64,000 bases of DNA. It comes from Pseudomonadota bacterium. Its GTDB lineage: Bacteria > Pseudomonadota > Gammaproteobacteria > Steroidobacterales > Steroidobacteraceae. The position numbers and the translations under genes are program-made. The stretch's first letter is position 1. Each line of letters opens with the position of its first letter. Below are positions 8,892-17,047 of the stretch, piece after piece. The stretch is from positions 1 through 64,000 of the forward strand of contig JAJYDK010000006.1 of NCBI GenBank assembly GCA_021777555.1, in the 5' to 3' direction. The notes beneath the pieces are model-generated. The model saw nothing but the letters and a program-made list of their open reading frames with translations. It ran no database searches and was not told the origin of the DNA.

Positions 8892-9653
8892 TCAGCCCTG
8901 CTGCGGCCCGCCGCCAGGGCCGCCGAGCAGCGGCCGGATCAGATCGAGCGGCAGCGGGAAGATGATGAGCTGCGACTTGTCGTGCGAGATATCGGCGAGC
9001 GTCTGCAGATAGCGCAGCTGCAAGGCGCTCGATTGCTGCGCCAGCAGTTTTGCCGCCTCGACCAAGCTCTGCGCGGCCTGCTTCTCGCCCTCCGCGTTGA
9101 TGACCTTCGCGCGCCGGTTGCGCTCGGCCTCGGCCTGGCGGGCCATGGCGCGCACCATGCTCTCATCGAGATCGACGTCCTTGAGCTCTACATTGGTGAC
9201 TTTGACGCCCCACGCTTCGGTGCTCTCGTCGAGGATCCTCTGGATGTCGGCGTTCATCTTGTCACGCTGCGAGAGCAACTCGTCCATCTCGTGCTGGCCG
9301 AGCACCGAGCGCAGCGTGGTCTGCGCCACCTGACTGGTGGCCTCCCAGACATTGGCCACCTGAATGATGGCACGTCCGGCATCGACGATGCGGAAGTAGA
9401 CCACCGCATTGACCTTGACGGACACGTTGTCGCGAGTGATGACATCCTGCTTGGGGACGTTGAGCACGATGACCCGCAGGTCGACCTTGTTCGCTCGCTG
9501 CAGGATCGGCCAGACGAAGATGATGCCCGGCCCGCGCAGGCCGGTGAACCGCCCCAGGGTGAACATCACCGCCCGCTCGTACTCGTTCAGGATCCGGATG
9601 GAGCTGAACACGAGCAGAGCGAGCAGCACGACGACGACGATCACGAATACCAT
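8892..9653 (-). CDS. Slipin (SPFH/stomatin-family) membrane protein
   Basis: Membrane-anchored SPFH-domain protein that forms oligomeric membrane scaffolds and commonly partners an NfeD protease. The 253-residue product begins with a single hydrophobic anchor (residues 1-18, VFVIVVVVLLALLVF). The SPFH domain follows (NEYERAVMFTLGRFTGLRGPGIIFVWPILQ). A helical region with LGQHEMDELLSQRDKMNADI and AEAERNRRAKVINAEGEKQA precedes a short Gly-rich tail, LLGGPGGGPQQG. ATG 9653 has GGAGGG upstream. The nfeD stop lies 26 bases upstream, so the pair is co-transcribed, which is the classical slipin/NfeD arrangement. Confidence 0.93.
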   Translation of the reverse strand: MVFVIVVVVLLALLVFSSIRILNEYERAVMFTLGRFTGLRGPGIIFVWPILQRANKVDLRVIVLNVPKQDVITRDNVSVKVNAVVYFRIVDAGRAIIQVANVWEATSQVAQTTLRSVLGQHEMDELLSQRDKMNADIQRILDESTEAWGVKVTNVELKDVDLDESMVRAMARQAEAERNRRAKVINAEGEKQAAQSLVEAAKLLAQQSSALQLRYLQTLADISHDKSQLIIFPLPLDLIRPLLGGPGGGPQQG

Positions 9654-9678
9654 GGGACCCTCCCGACTTCATGCGGTG

Positions 9679-11136
9679 TCACAGCGGCTCGACCCACAAC
9701 CCGAGACCTTCGATCTTCACGATGCGCGCTCGCTGGCCCGCTTGCAAGGGCGCGCTGGTCGTGGCATTCCACAATTCTCCGCGGTAGCGCACACGCCCCC
9801 GCGAGGCGAAATCCTCCACCGCCACCACCGTGGCGCCGAGCATGGCCTCAACGCCCACTGCCACCGGACTGCGGTGCGCGCGGCCGGCAAGATACACGAT
9901 CCCGAGGATGATAAGCCCCCCGACCGTGGCGATCCCGCCGATCAGCGAGCGGCTGATGCGCATGCCCGGCACGTCCGAGTCGAACAGGATGAGCGAGCCG
10001 ACGACGAAGGCGATGAGCCCGCCGATGCCGAGCGAGCCGTAGGTCGGAAAGAAGAACTCCGCGACCATCATGCCGGCCCCCACCAGCACCAGCGACAGTC
10101 CGGCGAAGTCGGTGGGCAGGAGCTGGAAGGCGAACAGGGCGACGAGGAGCGAGACCACGCCCACCACGCCCGGCAGCACGCCGCCCGGATGCAAGCCCTC
10201 GAAGATCAGCCCCCAGATGCCGATCAGCAGCAGGCCGTAGGCGATCATGGGATTGGTGATGACCGCGAGCACCCGGGTGCGCAGCGTGGGTTTGAGCCAC
10301 ACGACCCGCACGCCCGCGGTCTCGAGGCGCACCGTATGCCCGCGGACCTCCACCTGGCGGCCGTTCAACTGCGCGAGCAGGCTCGTCATGTCCGGGGCAA
10401 TGAAGTCGATCACGTGCATCGCCCGCGCATCCTGTGCCGGGAGACTCGCCGCGCCCCGCACGGCCTGCTCGGCCCATTCGGCATTGCGGCCCCGCAGCTC
10501 CGCAAGGGAGCGGATGTAGGCGATGGAGTCGTTGAGGACCTTGCGCTGCTCGGCGCTCATGCGCGGCGCCGGGGACGGCGGGGGCGGCAAGGGGGTCTGC
10601 TCGCCCGGCTTGCCCGGCTCACCCTTTTTCCCCTTCTTGCCCTTCTTGCCCGGCGCGGGCGCTTTCGGGGCCTGCGCCGGGGGCGCCGGCTCCGAGCCCC
10701 CGAGAGAGACCGGAGTGGCCGCGCCGAGGTTGGTGGCCGGCGCCATGACGGCGATGTGGCAGGCGTACAGAATATAGGTGCCGGCGCTCGCGGCGCGCGC
10801 GCCGGAGGGGGCGACATAACCGACCACGGGAATGGGCGAGGCCAGGATGGCCTTGATGATCTGCCTCATGGAGGACTCGAGACCGCCCGGAGTGTCCATG
10901 CGCAGAATCACGAACGGACTGTCCCGGCGCGCGGCGGTGCGCAACCCCTGCACGACGTATCGCGCCGTGGCCGGACCGATCGCACCGCGGATCTCGAGTC
11001 CGGTCGCCGCACGTGGCGTTCCCGCGGGCGCGGGTGCCTGCGCCGGCAAGGACGATGGCGGGGCTGCAAACGTGAAGGCCGGGGCGGCCGCGAGCCCGGC
11101 CACCGACAGCGCAAGCGCGCGAAGCGATGCCCTCAT
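9679..11136 (-). CDS. NfeD-family membrane serine protease (ClpP class)
   Basis: Long-form NfeD: a ClpP-like protease domain, four membrane helices and a C-terminal OB-like domain. It is proposed to process membrane proteins with its slipin partner. The 485-residue product has a signal peptide (about 1-25). Its protease core has RMDTPGGLESSMRQII and the nucleophile Ser117 in SGARAASAGTYIL; Lys199 in SAEQRKVLND fits the general base. Membrane segments follow from about 330, and the C-terminal NfeD domain ends GLGLWVEPL. Odd: a Pro/Lys/Gly-rich insert at about 147-191 (APGKKGKKGKKGEPGK) lies between the two catalytic residues. Start ATG 11136 gives a proper signal peptide; the frame continues upstream as a shadow of the next gene. 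Confidence 0.93.
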   Translation of the reverse strand: MRASLRALALSVAGLAAAPAFTFAAPPSSLPAQAPAPAGTPRAATGLEIRGAIGPATARYVVQGLRTAARRDSPFVILRMDTPGGLESSMRQIIKAILASPIPVVGYVAPSGARAASAGTYILYACHIAVMAPATNLGAATPVSLGGSEPAPPAQAPKAPAPGKKGKKGKKGEPGKPGEQTPLPPPPSPAPRMSAEQRKVLNDSIAYIRSLAELRGRNAEWAEQAVRGAASLPAQDARAMHVIDFIAPDMTSLLAQLNGRQVEVRGHTVRLETAGVRVVWLKPTLRTRVLAVITNPMIAYGLLLIGIWGLIFEGLHPGGVLPGVVGVVSLLVALFAFQLLPTDFAGLSLVLVGAGMMVAEFFFPTYGSLGIGGLIAFVVGSLILFDSDVPGMRISRSLIGGIATVGGLIILGIVYLAGRAHRSPVAVGVEAMLGATVVAVEDFASRGRVRYRGELWNATTSAPLQAGQRARIVKIEGLGLWVEPL

Positions 11137-11182
11137 GACTGTCAAGATACTCTTTCCGGGCGGAGCCGGATATGCCGGCGAA

Positions 11183-11671
11183 TCAACCCAGCCGCTTGAG
11201 GTAGACGCGCTGCGTCTTGGCGAGGGCGTAGCCGATCGCCGGATAGAACCGGTGAGACTCCTCGCGCGCCGCGTTCGAGCACACGACGATGCGCGCAAGA
11301 CCGAGCGCGACGCCCCACGCCTCGGCCGCCGCGACGAGCCGCCGGCCGGTCCCGCTCCGGCGGCCGCTCGGATCGACGACGAGACCCAGTATTTCCGCGC
11401 TCTCCCCGGACTCGAGCTGGATCCCGTACCCGACGTGGATCCAGCCGAGAATCCGCCCGTCCGGCCGGTCGCGCTCCGCCACGAACACCGCATGATCGGC
11501 GCGGGTTTCGATGAGGGCGAGCCGCCGCCGCATCTCGGCGGCCCCGGCCGGGTAGCCGAGCTCGCCCGAGAGCCGGGCCAGCTCCGGCGCGTCCGCATCG
11601 CGCGCGGGCCGCACGCCAATGCCCTGATGATCCTCACGTTCCCCGGTCAGGCCGGTCGTCTCTCGAGTCAT
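11183..11671 (-). CDS. GNAT-family N-acetyltransferase
   Basis: A 162-residue GCN5-related acetyltransferase of unknown substrate. Motif A is clear: AEILGLVVDPSGRRSGTGRR, where a V-V-P-x-x-R-x-x-G-x-G-R type acetyl-CoA loop is expected. Motif B follows with LARIVVCSNAAREESHRFYPAIGY and the terminal QRVYLKRL. The N-terminal part (IGVRPARDADAPELARLSGELGYP) is the usual beta1-alpha1 region of this subgroup. ATG 11671 was chosen because GGGTGG precedes it and the 93 codons upstream in frame are low-complexity non-coding. It is the first gene of a possible leftward run towards nfeD (46-base gap). Confidence 0.88.
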   Translation of the reverse strand: MTRETTGLTGEREDHQGIGVRPARDADAPELARLSGELGYPAGAAEMRRRLALIETRADHAVFVAERDRPDGRILGWIHVGYGIQLESGESAEILGLVVDPSGRRSGTGRRLVAAAEAWGVALGLARIVVCSNAAREESHRFYPAIGYALAKTQRVYLKRLG

Positions 11672-12030
11672 GCGCGTTCCACCCCCAGGTCCTCTCGCGC
11701 GGCAGATTCTCTTCGCCCGCGGCCGCGGGCGCAATCCGGCCGGGGCGCGGAGCATCGCCGCCAACCCGAGGGACCTGCGCGACCGGCGCGCAACCCGCCA
11801 CGCCGCATGCACGGCATGTTGTTTTATTCCGGCGCGGCCAGCTCGCGCGCCACGTTGGTCCATCGGCTCGTATGACCGTGCTGAACGCAGGCTGAATGGC
11901 GCGTCGTTTCCATTGACATGTCTCCTTCCGCAGACAGAATCAACACCCACTTCAAACTCTCATTGGAAGTTGGACAGTGTCGATGCTAGGCTCTGCGCGC
12001 ATTGTCACCAACATCCAAGAGGTTCGCAGA
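11672..12030. other. Gene-free divergent region between GNAT gene and outer-membrane gene
   Basis: A 359-base region whose first two thirds are GC-rich. The last ~130 bases are noticeably more AT-rich and hold promoter-like sequence for the rightward outer-membrane gene. No RNA gene or other coding frame is convincing. Confidence 0.5.
11913..11940 (+). promoter_or_regulatory. Candidate sigma70-type promoter for the barrel gene
   Basis: A perfect -35 hexamer TTGACA (11913-11918) is followed after 16 bases by CAGAAT (11935-11940; four of six matches to TATAAT). That would give a leader of about 80 bases before the ATG at 12031. A second possibility is TTGGAA (11963) with an extended TGCTAGGCT at 11984. 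Not decisive. Confidence 0.35.
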
Positions 12031-12585
12031 ATGAATGCACGTGGATTGACGGTCGCGATACTGGCCATGGGGGCGATGACGGGCCCGGCGTTTGGTCAAG
12101 TGCGTTGGAGCGGCGGCATTCCCGAAACGACCCCGTACGTGGGCGCGAACGCGGGCCTGCTCCGCTATGACGAGAGCGGTCTCAACACGATCAGCCCCAG
12201 TGTCATCTTCGCGCGGCTCGGCCTGCCGCTGTCCCCGTATTTCGCCCTCGAGGGGCGGCTCGGCACCGGGTTGACGAGCGATGAGTCCCGGGGCTTCTCG
12301 GTGAGCTCCGGGCTCTACGCCGCCGGATACCTCAAGGGCTCGGTCGCGATTGCGCCCACCGTGTCCGTGTATGCCGTCGCCGGCATCGCCTCCCTGTCGC
12401 TGCATCGCAATTTCGGGAACGGCGACACGACCGATACGGGATTCTCGGCCGGCCTCGGCGGCGATGTGCGCCTGGCGTCGAATCTGTGGCTCAACCTCGA
12501 ATGGACGCACCTGCCCGGCGGAACGGATGCCGGCTACTCGTACGGCTCGAATCTGTTCACCGCGGGCGTCACCATCCCGTTCTGA
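12031..12585 (+). CDS. Outer-membrane beta-barrel protein (OmpA/Opa-like fold)
   Basis: A 184-residue exported protein. Residues 1-22 form a signal peptide ending AFGQ. The rest alternates short amphipathic strands and loops typical of an eight-stranded barrel: PYVGANAGLLRYD, SVIFARLGLPLSPYFALEGRLG, VSSGLYAAGYLKG, VSVYAVAGIASLSLHR, GFSAGLGGDVRLASNLWLNLEW, and the terminal strand LFTAGVTIPF ending in Phe as BAM substrates do. ATG 12031 follows AGAGG; the frame upstream is not protein-like. Function unknown. Its last 52 bases overlap, antisense, the end of the MFS gene. Confidence 0.85.
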   Translation: MNARGLTVAILAMGAMTGPAFGQVRWSGGIPETTPYVGANAGLLRYDESGLNTISPSVIFARLGLPLSPYFALEGRLGTGLTSDESRGFSVSSGLYAAGYLKGSVAIAPTVSVYAVAGIASLSLHRNFGNGDTTDTGFSAGLGGDVRLASNLWLNLEWTHLPGGTDAGYSYGSNLFTAGVTIPF

Positions 12586-14057
12586 GCCTGCCTGCCTCCC
12601 TCATGCTCCGCGAGCGGCGGCGTCCGGTCCGTTTCAGGGCCGGCGCCGTCCGCCGCGACGCCCTCGACCGACACCCCGAGTGATCGCGGGCCGAATATCC
12701 CGATCACCCCGACCACCACGGCCATCGCCGCCGCGATCAGAACGAACACGCCACCGACGCCCGCCAGGCGCAGCACGCGGGCGATGATGAAGGCGCTGAA
12801 CATCGCGGAGATGCGGCTCCACGCATAGACGAAACTCACCGCCTTCGCGCGGATCGGTGTCGGGTAGATCTCCGCCTGGTAGGTGTGATAGCTGAAGGAG
12901 AGGATGTTCTCGCAGAGCGTGATGCCGACGCCGGTCACGATGACCAGCACCGCCGAACGGGCATCGCCGAACACCAGCCCCAGGGCCGCAACCAGGGCCG
13001 CGCTCAGCATGATCAGGTGTTTGCGCTCGAAGCGGTCGGCGAAGAGCAGCCCGAGGAGCGGCCCGACGGGGGCGGCGAGCGCGATCAGGCTCAGGTACTT
13101 CAGGCTGTGGACGATGGTCATGCCGCGAGCGATCAGCAGGGTGGGCGCCCAGTTGGCGAAGCCGAAGAAGCCCACCGTCTGGAAGATGTTGAACGTCACC
13201 AGCATGATCGTGCGGCTGCGGAACGGCCCGCGCCAGATATCGGCGAAGCGGCCCGTGGAGGTGTTGCGCGGGGGAGAATGCGCCGCATCCGCAACGCCCG
13301 GCAGCGGGCCGGTGATCCGCGCCACACGCCGCTCGAGGCGTTCCACCACCCGATCGGCCTCCGCCAGGCGCCCGCGTGCGGCGAGCCAGCGTGGACTCTC
13401 CGGCAGCGACAGCCCCACCCCGAAAGCCGCCAGTGCGCCGCTCGCCCCGAGCAGCACCACCCAGCGCCAGCCGGCGAGGCCGAACACGGTCTTCGGCACC
13501 AGGAACCATGCGAGAAAGGCCACTACCGGCACGGCGGCGAAGCCGATGGTCTGATTGAAGGCGTAGGCCCGACCTCGCACCTGCGCCGGCACGATCTCGG
13601 CGATATAGGTGTCGATCGTGACCATCTCCACGCCGAGCCCGATGCCGACGATGAAGTGCACCGCATTCAGGCCGAGCGCCGTGCGCTGCGCGGCCATCAC
13701 GGCCTCGAACAAGCCGAACCAGAGCACTGCCGCGAGAAACAGCCTGCGGCGCCCCAGCCGGTCGGCGAGATAGCCGCTCGAGAGCGTGCCGATCGACAGT
13801 CCGGCGAACAGAGCCGCGACGAACGAGGCGACTCCCGTGAGGCCGAAGAGTCCGCGGGTGGTGGCGGTGAGGATCCCCGAATGCACCACGCCGGGGGAGA
13901 TGTAGCCGATCATGAACAGATCGTACAGCTCGAGAAAGAACGCGAAGCTCAGCTGGCCGACGATCAGCCAGATCGGCCAGCACATCGGCAGCCGGTCGAG
14001 CCGCAGGTGAATGTCCGCGGAGCTCGGACCCGCGCGCTGCACGGCACTCTGATTCAA
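12534..14057 (-). CDS. MFS transporter (sugar/aromatic-acid porter type)
   Basis: A 507-residue major facilitator with twelve predicted helices. Loop 2-3 reads GYLADRLGRRRLFLAAV (the MFS signature G-x-x-x-D-R-x-G-R-R). The loop after helix 6 has LPESPRWLAARGRLAEADRV, as in the sugar-porter and AAHS groups, and a second-half signature is seen at LLFADRFERKH. Substrate unknown. The start is probably TTG 14057: it overlaps the stop of the upstream ABC permease as TTGA and gives the expected N terminus (helical HLRLDRLPMCWPIW). The frame is open much further upstream, but there it only shadows the ABC genes. The C-terminal ~17 codons run antisense into the barrel gene. Confidence 0.85.
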   Translation of the reverse strand: MNQSAVQRAGPSSADIHLRLDRLPMCWPIWLIVGQLSFAFFLELYDLFMIGYISPGVVHSGILTATTRGLFGLTGVASFVAALFAGLSIGTLSSGYLADRLGRRRLFLAAVLWFGLFEAVMAAQRTALGLNAVHFIVGIGLGVEMVTIDTYIAEIVPAQVRGRAYAFNQTIGFAAVPVVAFLAWFLVPKTVFGLAGWRWVVLLGASGALAAFGVGLSLPESPRWLAARGRLAEADRVVERLERRVARITGPLPGVADAAHSPPRNTSTGRFADIWRGPFRSRTIMLVTFNIFQTVGFFGFANWAPTLLIARGMTIVHSLKYLSLIALAAPVGPLLGLLFADRFERKHLIMLSAALVAALGLVFGDARSAVLVIVTGVGITLCENILSFSYHTYQAEIYPTPIRAKAVSFVYAWSRISAMFSAFIIARVLRLAGVGGVFVLIAAAMAVVVGVIGIFGPRSLGVSVEGVAADGAGPETDRTPPLAEHEGGRQAQNGMVTPAVNRFEPYE

Positions 14058-14857
14058 GACACGCTCTCGGCGCTGTATCGCGCCAGCAATCCGGTGCGCA
14101 CGGCGTATTGGAACACGCGCGTGAAGAAGTATCCCGCCAGCACGATGTCGAGCACCGCAAGCGCGGCGCCAATCGCGAGGTTGCCGGCCGCGAGGGCGTG
14201 CCCCGCGAGAATGGCGCGCATGCCTTCGAACACGTACGACGGGGGCAACAGGTGGCCGACGTCCTGCATCCAGTGCGGCAGGGTCGCGAGCGGATAGAAG
14301 ACCCCGACGAACGGCGAGAGCAGTGCCGGCATCGGCCACACCAGCCACTCGGAGGCCGGCCCCAGGCGCAGCACGAGGCCGCTCGCGAGGATGCCGAGGG
14401 CGATGCCGAAGGTGAACAGGACGAGCAGGAAGGGAATCAGCATGAGGCCCATCGAGAAGAACGGCAGGCCGAACACCGCCGTGGCCAATGCGAGCATCAC
14501 GGCGAGGCCCACGGCGCTCGTGCCGATGCTCGTCAGCACGAGCCCGGTGAGGTACTCGGGCGTGGTGAGGGGCGTGGCGAAGAGGTTGAGAAAGTTCCTC
14601 GACCAGACATCCTCCAGGAACGCGGTGCTCACGCCCTGCATGATCCGGGTGAAGAAATCCCACAGCAGCACCGCCCCGAGCAGGCTCGGCACGTAGTTGA
14701 AACGCCCGGCGCTCATCGAGTTGAGATACCGAGTGATGAATCCCCACATGACGATATCGATCGCCACCCAGGCGAACATCGGCAGCGCGCGCACCGGACT
14801 GCCGCGGATCAGGTAGAACTGGCGCAGGAGGATGCCGGCGACGGGTCGGGCTCTCAC
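14054..14857 (-). CDS. ABC-2 type transporter permease
   Basis: A 267-residue integral membrane subunit of a two-gene ABC exporter. It has an N-terminal cytoplasmic stretch, then about six helices, including IDIVMWGFITRYL, LLGAVLLWDFFTRI, the pair SAVGLAVMLALATAVFGLPF and MLIPFLLVLFTFGIALGILASGLVLRLG, and LVWPMPALLSPFVGVFYPL followed by LPPSYVFEGMRAILAG, the usual ABC-2 permease end. The start is GTG 14857, within a GTGA overlap with the ATPase gene; the stop overlaps the MFS start as TTGA. The three genes therefore form one translationally coupled unit. Confidence 0.9.
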   Translation of the reverse strand: MRARPVAGILLRQFYLIRGSPVRALPMFAWVAIDIVMWGFITRYLNSMSAGRFNYVPSLLGAVLLWDFFTRIMQGVSTAFLEDVWSRNFLNLFATPLTTPEYLTGLVLTSIGTSAVGLAVMLALATAVFGLPFFSMGLMLIPFLLVLFTFGIALGILASGLVLRLGPASEWLVWPMPALLSPFVGVFYPLATLPHWMQDVGHLLPPSYVFEGMRAILAGHALAAGNLAIGAALAVLDIVLAGYFFTRVFQYAVRTGLLARYSAESVS

Positions 14858-15696
14858 GGGGCGCGCTCCAGAGACTGGGCGAGCGGCTCGCGCGCCAGAC
14901 GGATGAACAGCTCCTCGAGCGTCGGCGCGCCGTGCTCCGAGGGCAGCCGCCGCGGGTCGCCCTCGAGCAGGATCCGCCCATGGGAGAGGAACAGCACGCG
15001 GTCGCAGACCTCCTCGACCTCGTACATGTTGTGGGAAGTCCAGAGGATGCCGCAGTCCCCCTCGGTCGCGAGGCGGCGGATGCGCGAGCGGAAGGTCTGC
15101 GCCGCGGAGGGATCGAGCGAGGCGGTCGGCTCATCGAGCAACAGCAGCCGCGGCCGATTGAGCACCGCCTTGGCGAGCGCGACCCGCGTCTGCTCCCCCG
15201 AGGAGAGCACACCGCACTTGGCATCCTTCAGACGCTCGAGATCGAACTCACCGAGAAGCTCCCTCACCCGCTCGGCGAGGCGCGGGATGCCGTACACGAG
15301 CCCGAAAAACATGAGGTTCTGCCGGACGCTGAGATTGCCCGGAAGAGAGGCATAGACGGCCGAGAAGTTCGCCTGGCCCAGGGCACGCGCCCGCTCGCGC
15401 GCGAGGTCTATTCCGGCGATGCGAATGCGCCCCGAGGTGGGACTGAGGAGCCCGAGGATCATGTTGATCGTGGTCGTCTTGCCGGCTCCGTTGGGCCCCA
15501 GAAGCCCGAGCACCTCGCGGCGGCGCACCTCGAAGGAAACCCGCTCGACCGCCACGACCTCCGGATAGCTCTTGCGCAGTTCCGTGACGCTGAGCACGAC
15601 GTCGGAGCCCGCTCCATCGGCCCCCTTTTCGGCGCGCGGCGTCTGCCGGGGCAGATTGTCGGAGGGAGCCTGCATCGGCGCGCACGATACCAGCAT
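14854..15696 (-). CDS. ABC transporter ATP-binding protein (ABC-2 exporter)
   Basis: A 280-residue nucleotide-binding subunit of the DrrA/CcmA-like type. It has Walker A GPNGAGKTTT, a degenerate Q-loop (ANFSAVYASLPGNLSV), signature LSSGEQTRVALAKAVLNRP (Ser replaces the usual second residue), Walker B LLLLDEPTASLDP and the switch His in ILWTSHNMYEVEE. The C-terminal tail TLEELFIRLARE is typical of this exporter group. ATG 15696 is the upstream choice; ATG 15675 would drop seven residues, and neither has a strong ribosome site. It is the first gene of the ATPase-permease-MFS unit. Confidence 0.92.
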   Translation of the reverse strand: MLVSCAPMQAPSDNLPRQTPRAEKGADGAGSDVVLSVTELRKSYPEVVAVERVSFEVRRREVLGLLGPNGAGKTTTINMILGLLSPTSGRIRIAGIDLARERARALGQANFSAVYASLPGNLSVRQNLMFFGLVYGIPRLAERVRELLGEFDLERLKDAKCGVLSSGEQTRVALAKAVLNRPRLLLLDEPTASLDPSAAQTFRSRIRRLATEGDCGILWTSHNMYEVEEVCDRVLFLSHGRILLEGDPRRLPSEHGAPTLEELFIRLAREPLAQSLERAP

Positions 15697-15770
15697 TGGG
15701 CGCCGTGCGGAGCGCCAAGCGCAGTGGCGGTATCCCGGGGATGATCCGGATGATGCGACCGCGCGTGCGC

Positions 15771-16523
15771 TCAGGGCCCGGGCTGCACGAACGCGCCGCT
15801 GACCTTGCCGTCCCCATCGAGGACGATGTGCCAGTGGGTCATGCCGTGCTCCTGTTCGACGTCGTAGACGTCGACGCCGGTGCGGGTGACGCCGAGGAAC
15901 CGGATGGATTCGATCGCGCCTGCACGCGAGAGGCCCGCGTGCAGCTGCGCGAGCTGCTCCCGGGTCGCTTTCGCCAGCTGCGGTGTCATCGCAGCGTAGT
16001 CCGGCTGCCCGGAGCGCAACCCCTCGATGAGGTGGCGCAGCGCCGCAGCGCTTCCGGGAGCCGGGGTCTGCGATTCGTACCGCGCCCTGAGGGTGTCGCG
16101 GATGTGCGCGGCCGTGGCCGGGTCGATGCGCGGCGCGGTGACCGCGTGTCCGTTCTGGCGCAGGACCAACGCCGTGGTCTCGCCGTCGGCGCTCTCGACG
16201 AAAGTGATCTGCGCCTTGAGGAGCTTCGCGAAGAAGGTGGTCGCCCTCTCAGGGTAGAACCCCACAGGTCCCTGCCCCGTCAGCCGTGTGACGAGGTGCG
16301 TCCCATCGACCTTGACCGTCATCACCGCCCGACCGTCGAGGAAGTCGTAGGAACCGGCATAACCCTCAAGGACGCCGGCCGGCACGTTGCCGACCTGCCG
16401 GGACGATGCGCTGAGCGGCCTGATCTGCGCCGCGAATGCGGTAAAGGTCATCGCCAAAGCCGCCATCGGGAGTGCCGTCAGCATGAGCCATCTTCCCGGG
16501 AAAGAGACCAGGATGCGTGTCAT
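15771..16523 (-). CDS. Secreted protein with DUF3471-like domain
   Basis: A 250-residue exported protein of unknown role. Residues 1-30 form a signal peptide (hydrophobic MLTALPMAALAMTFTAFAA). Residues ~42-140 match the DUF3471-type beta domain that often trails beta-lactamase-like hydrolases: LEGYAGSYDFLDGRAVMTVK, a LTGQGPVGFYPE turn, and FFAKLLKAQITFVESADG followed by VLRQNGH. Here it stands alone, followed by a helical region and a C-terminal beta segment (IRFLGVTRTGVDVYDVEQEH, THWHIVLDGDGKVSGAFV). ATG 16523 has GGAG seven bases upstream. No operon partner is obvious. Confidence 0.75.
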   Translation of the reverse strand: MTRILVSFPGRWLMLTALPMAALAMTFTAFAAQIRPLSASSRQVGNVPAGVLEGYAGSYDFLDGRAVMTVKVDGTHLVTRLTGQGPVGFYPERATTFFAKLLKAQITFVESADGETTALVLRQNGHAVTAPRIDPATAAHIRDTLRARYESQTPAPGSAAALRHLIEGLRSGQPDYAAMTPQLAKATREQLAQLHAGLSRAGAIESIRFLGVTRTGVDVYDVEQEHGMTHWHIVLDGDGKVSGAFVQPGP

Positions 16524-16614
16524 ACCAGACTCCTTCGCCTCGTCAGGATCCGTAGGTCCGGCGCGCAACACCCACGCCGCGCGAATGACTATAGTCGATG
16601 GAGCCGCTCCTGTG

Positions 16615-17001
16615 TCACCGGCACTGGGTCCGGGTCGGGTCGATCGGCTCCCAGGCAAGCCGATGATCGAGCCAGATCTCCCGGTCCGGCGGAAACGCCA
16701 TCGCGTCATCGAGCAGGGCCGTGGCGAGATCGATCGTATCGGGACTCTCGGCGGTTGCGTACGTGATCGGACTTCCGCAGGTCGGGCAGAACGTGCGCAC
16801 GATCCCGGGGGATGAGACGAAGCTGCGCGGCGCGCCGCGCAGGATCTCGAAGTTGCGCAGCGGGACAGTCAACCATGCCACGGAGGGCGCGCCGCTCGCC
16901 TTGCGACAGCTGCGGCAGTGACAGATCACCGAAAACGAGGGTGCGCCGGTGAGGCGAAAGCGCATGGTGCCCCAAAGACAACCGCCGTCCTGAGTGCCCA
17001 T
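16615..17001 (-). CDS. GFA-family (CENP-V/Gfa fold) zinc protein
   Basis: A 128-residue protein of the glutathione-dependent formaldehyde-activating enzyme (GFA) fold family; most members have no proven activity. Zinc ligands are visible: Cys8 in DGGCLWGTMRF, CHCRSCRKAS at about 28-37 (C-x-C-x2-C) and FCPTCGSPITY at about 70-80 (C-x2-C). The sequence ends with the usual W-x-D-x-x-x-x-W pattern (IWLDHRLAWEP). ATG 17001 is preceded by GGAGGAGG, a strong ribosome site. Confidence 0.9.
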   Translation of the reverse strand: MGTQDGGCLWGTMRFRLTGAPSFSVICHCRSCRKASGAPSVAWLTVPLRNFEILRGAPRSFVSSPGIVRTFCPTCGSPITYATAESPDTIDLATALLDDAMAFPPDREIWLDHRLAWEPIDPTRTQCR

Positions 17002-17047
17002 GCCCCACCTCCTCCGGTCGAGTACCGGTCAGCCGTTCGGACGTCGC

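Noticed and set aside
11801-11840. Fifth copy of the intergenic motif (TTTTATTCCGGCGCGG)
   Set aside because: Only about 10 of 15 core bases match and the outlying element has the wrong spacing.
14058-15224. Longer N terminus for the MFS transporter
   Set aside because: The extra part shadows the ABC permease and ATPase genes; the TTG within the TTGA overlap gives the right protein.
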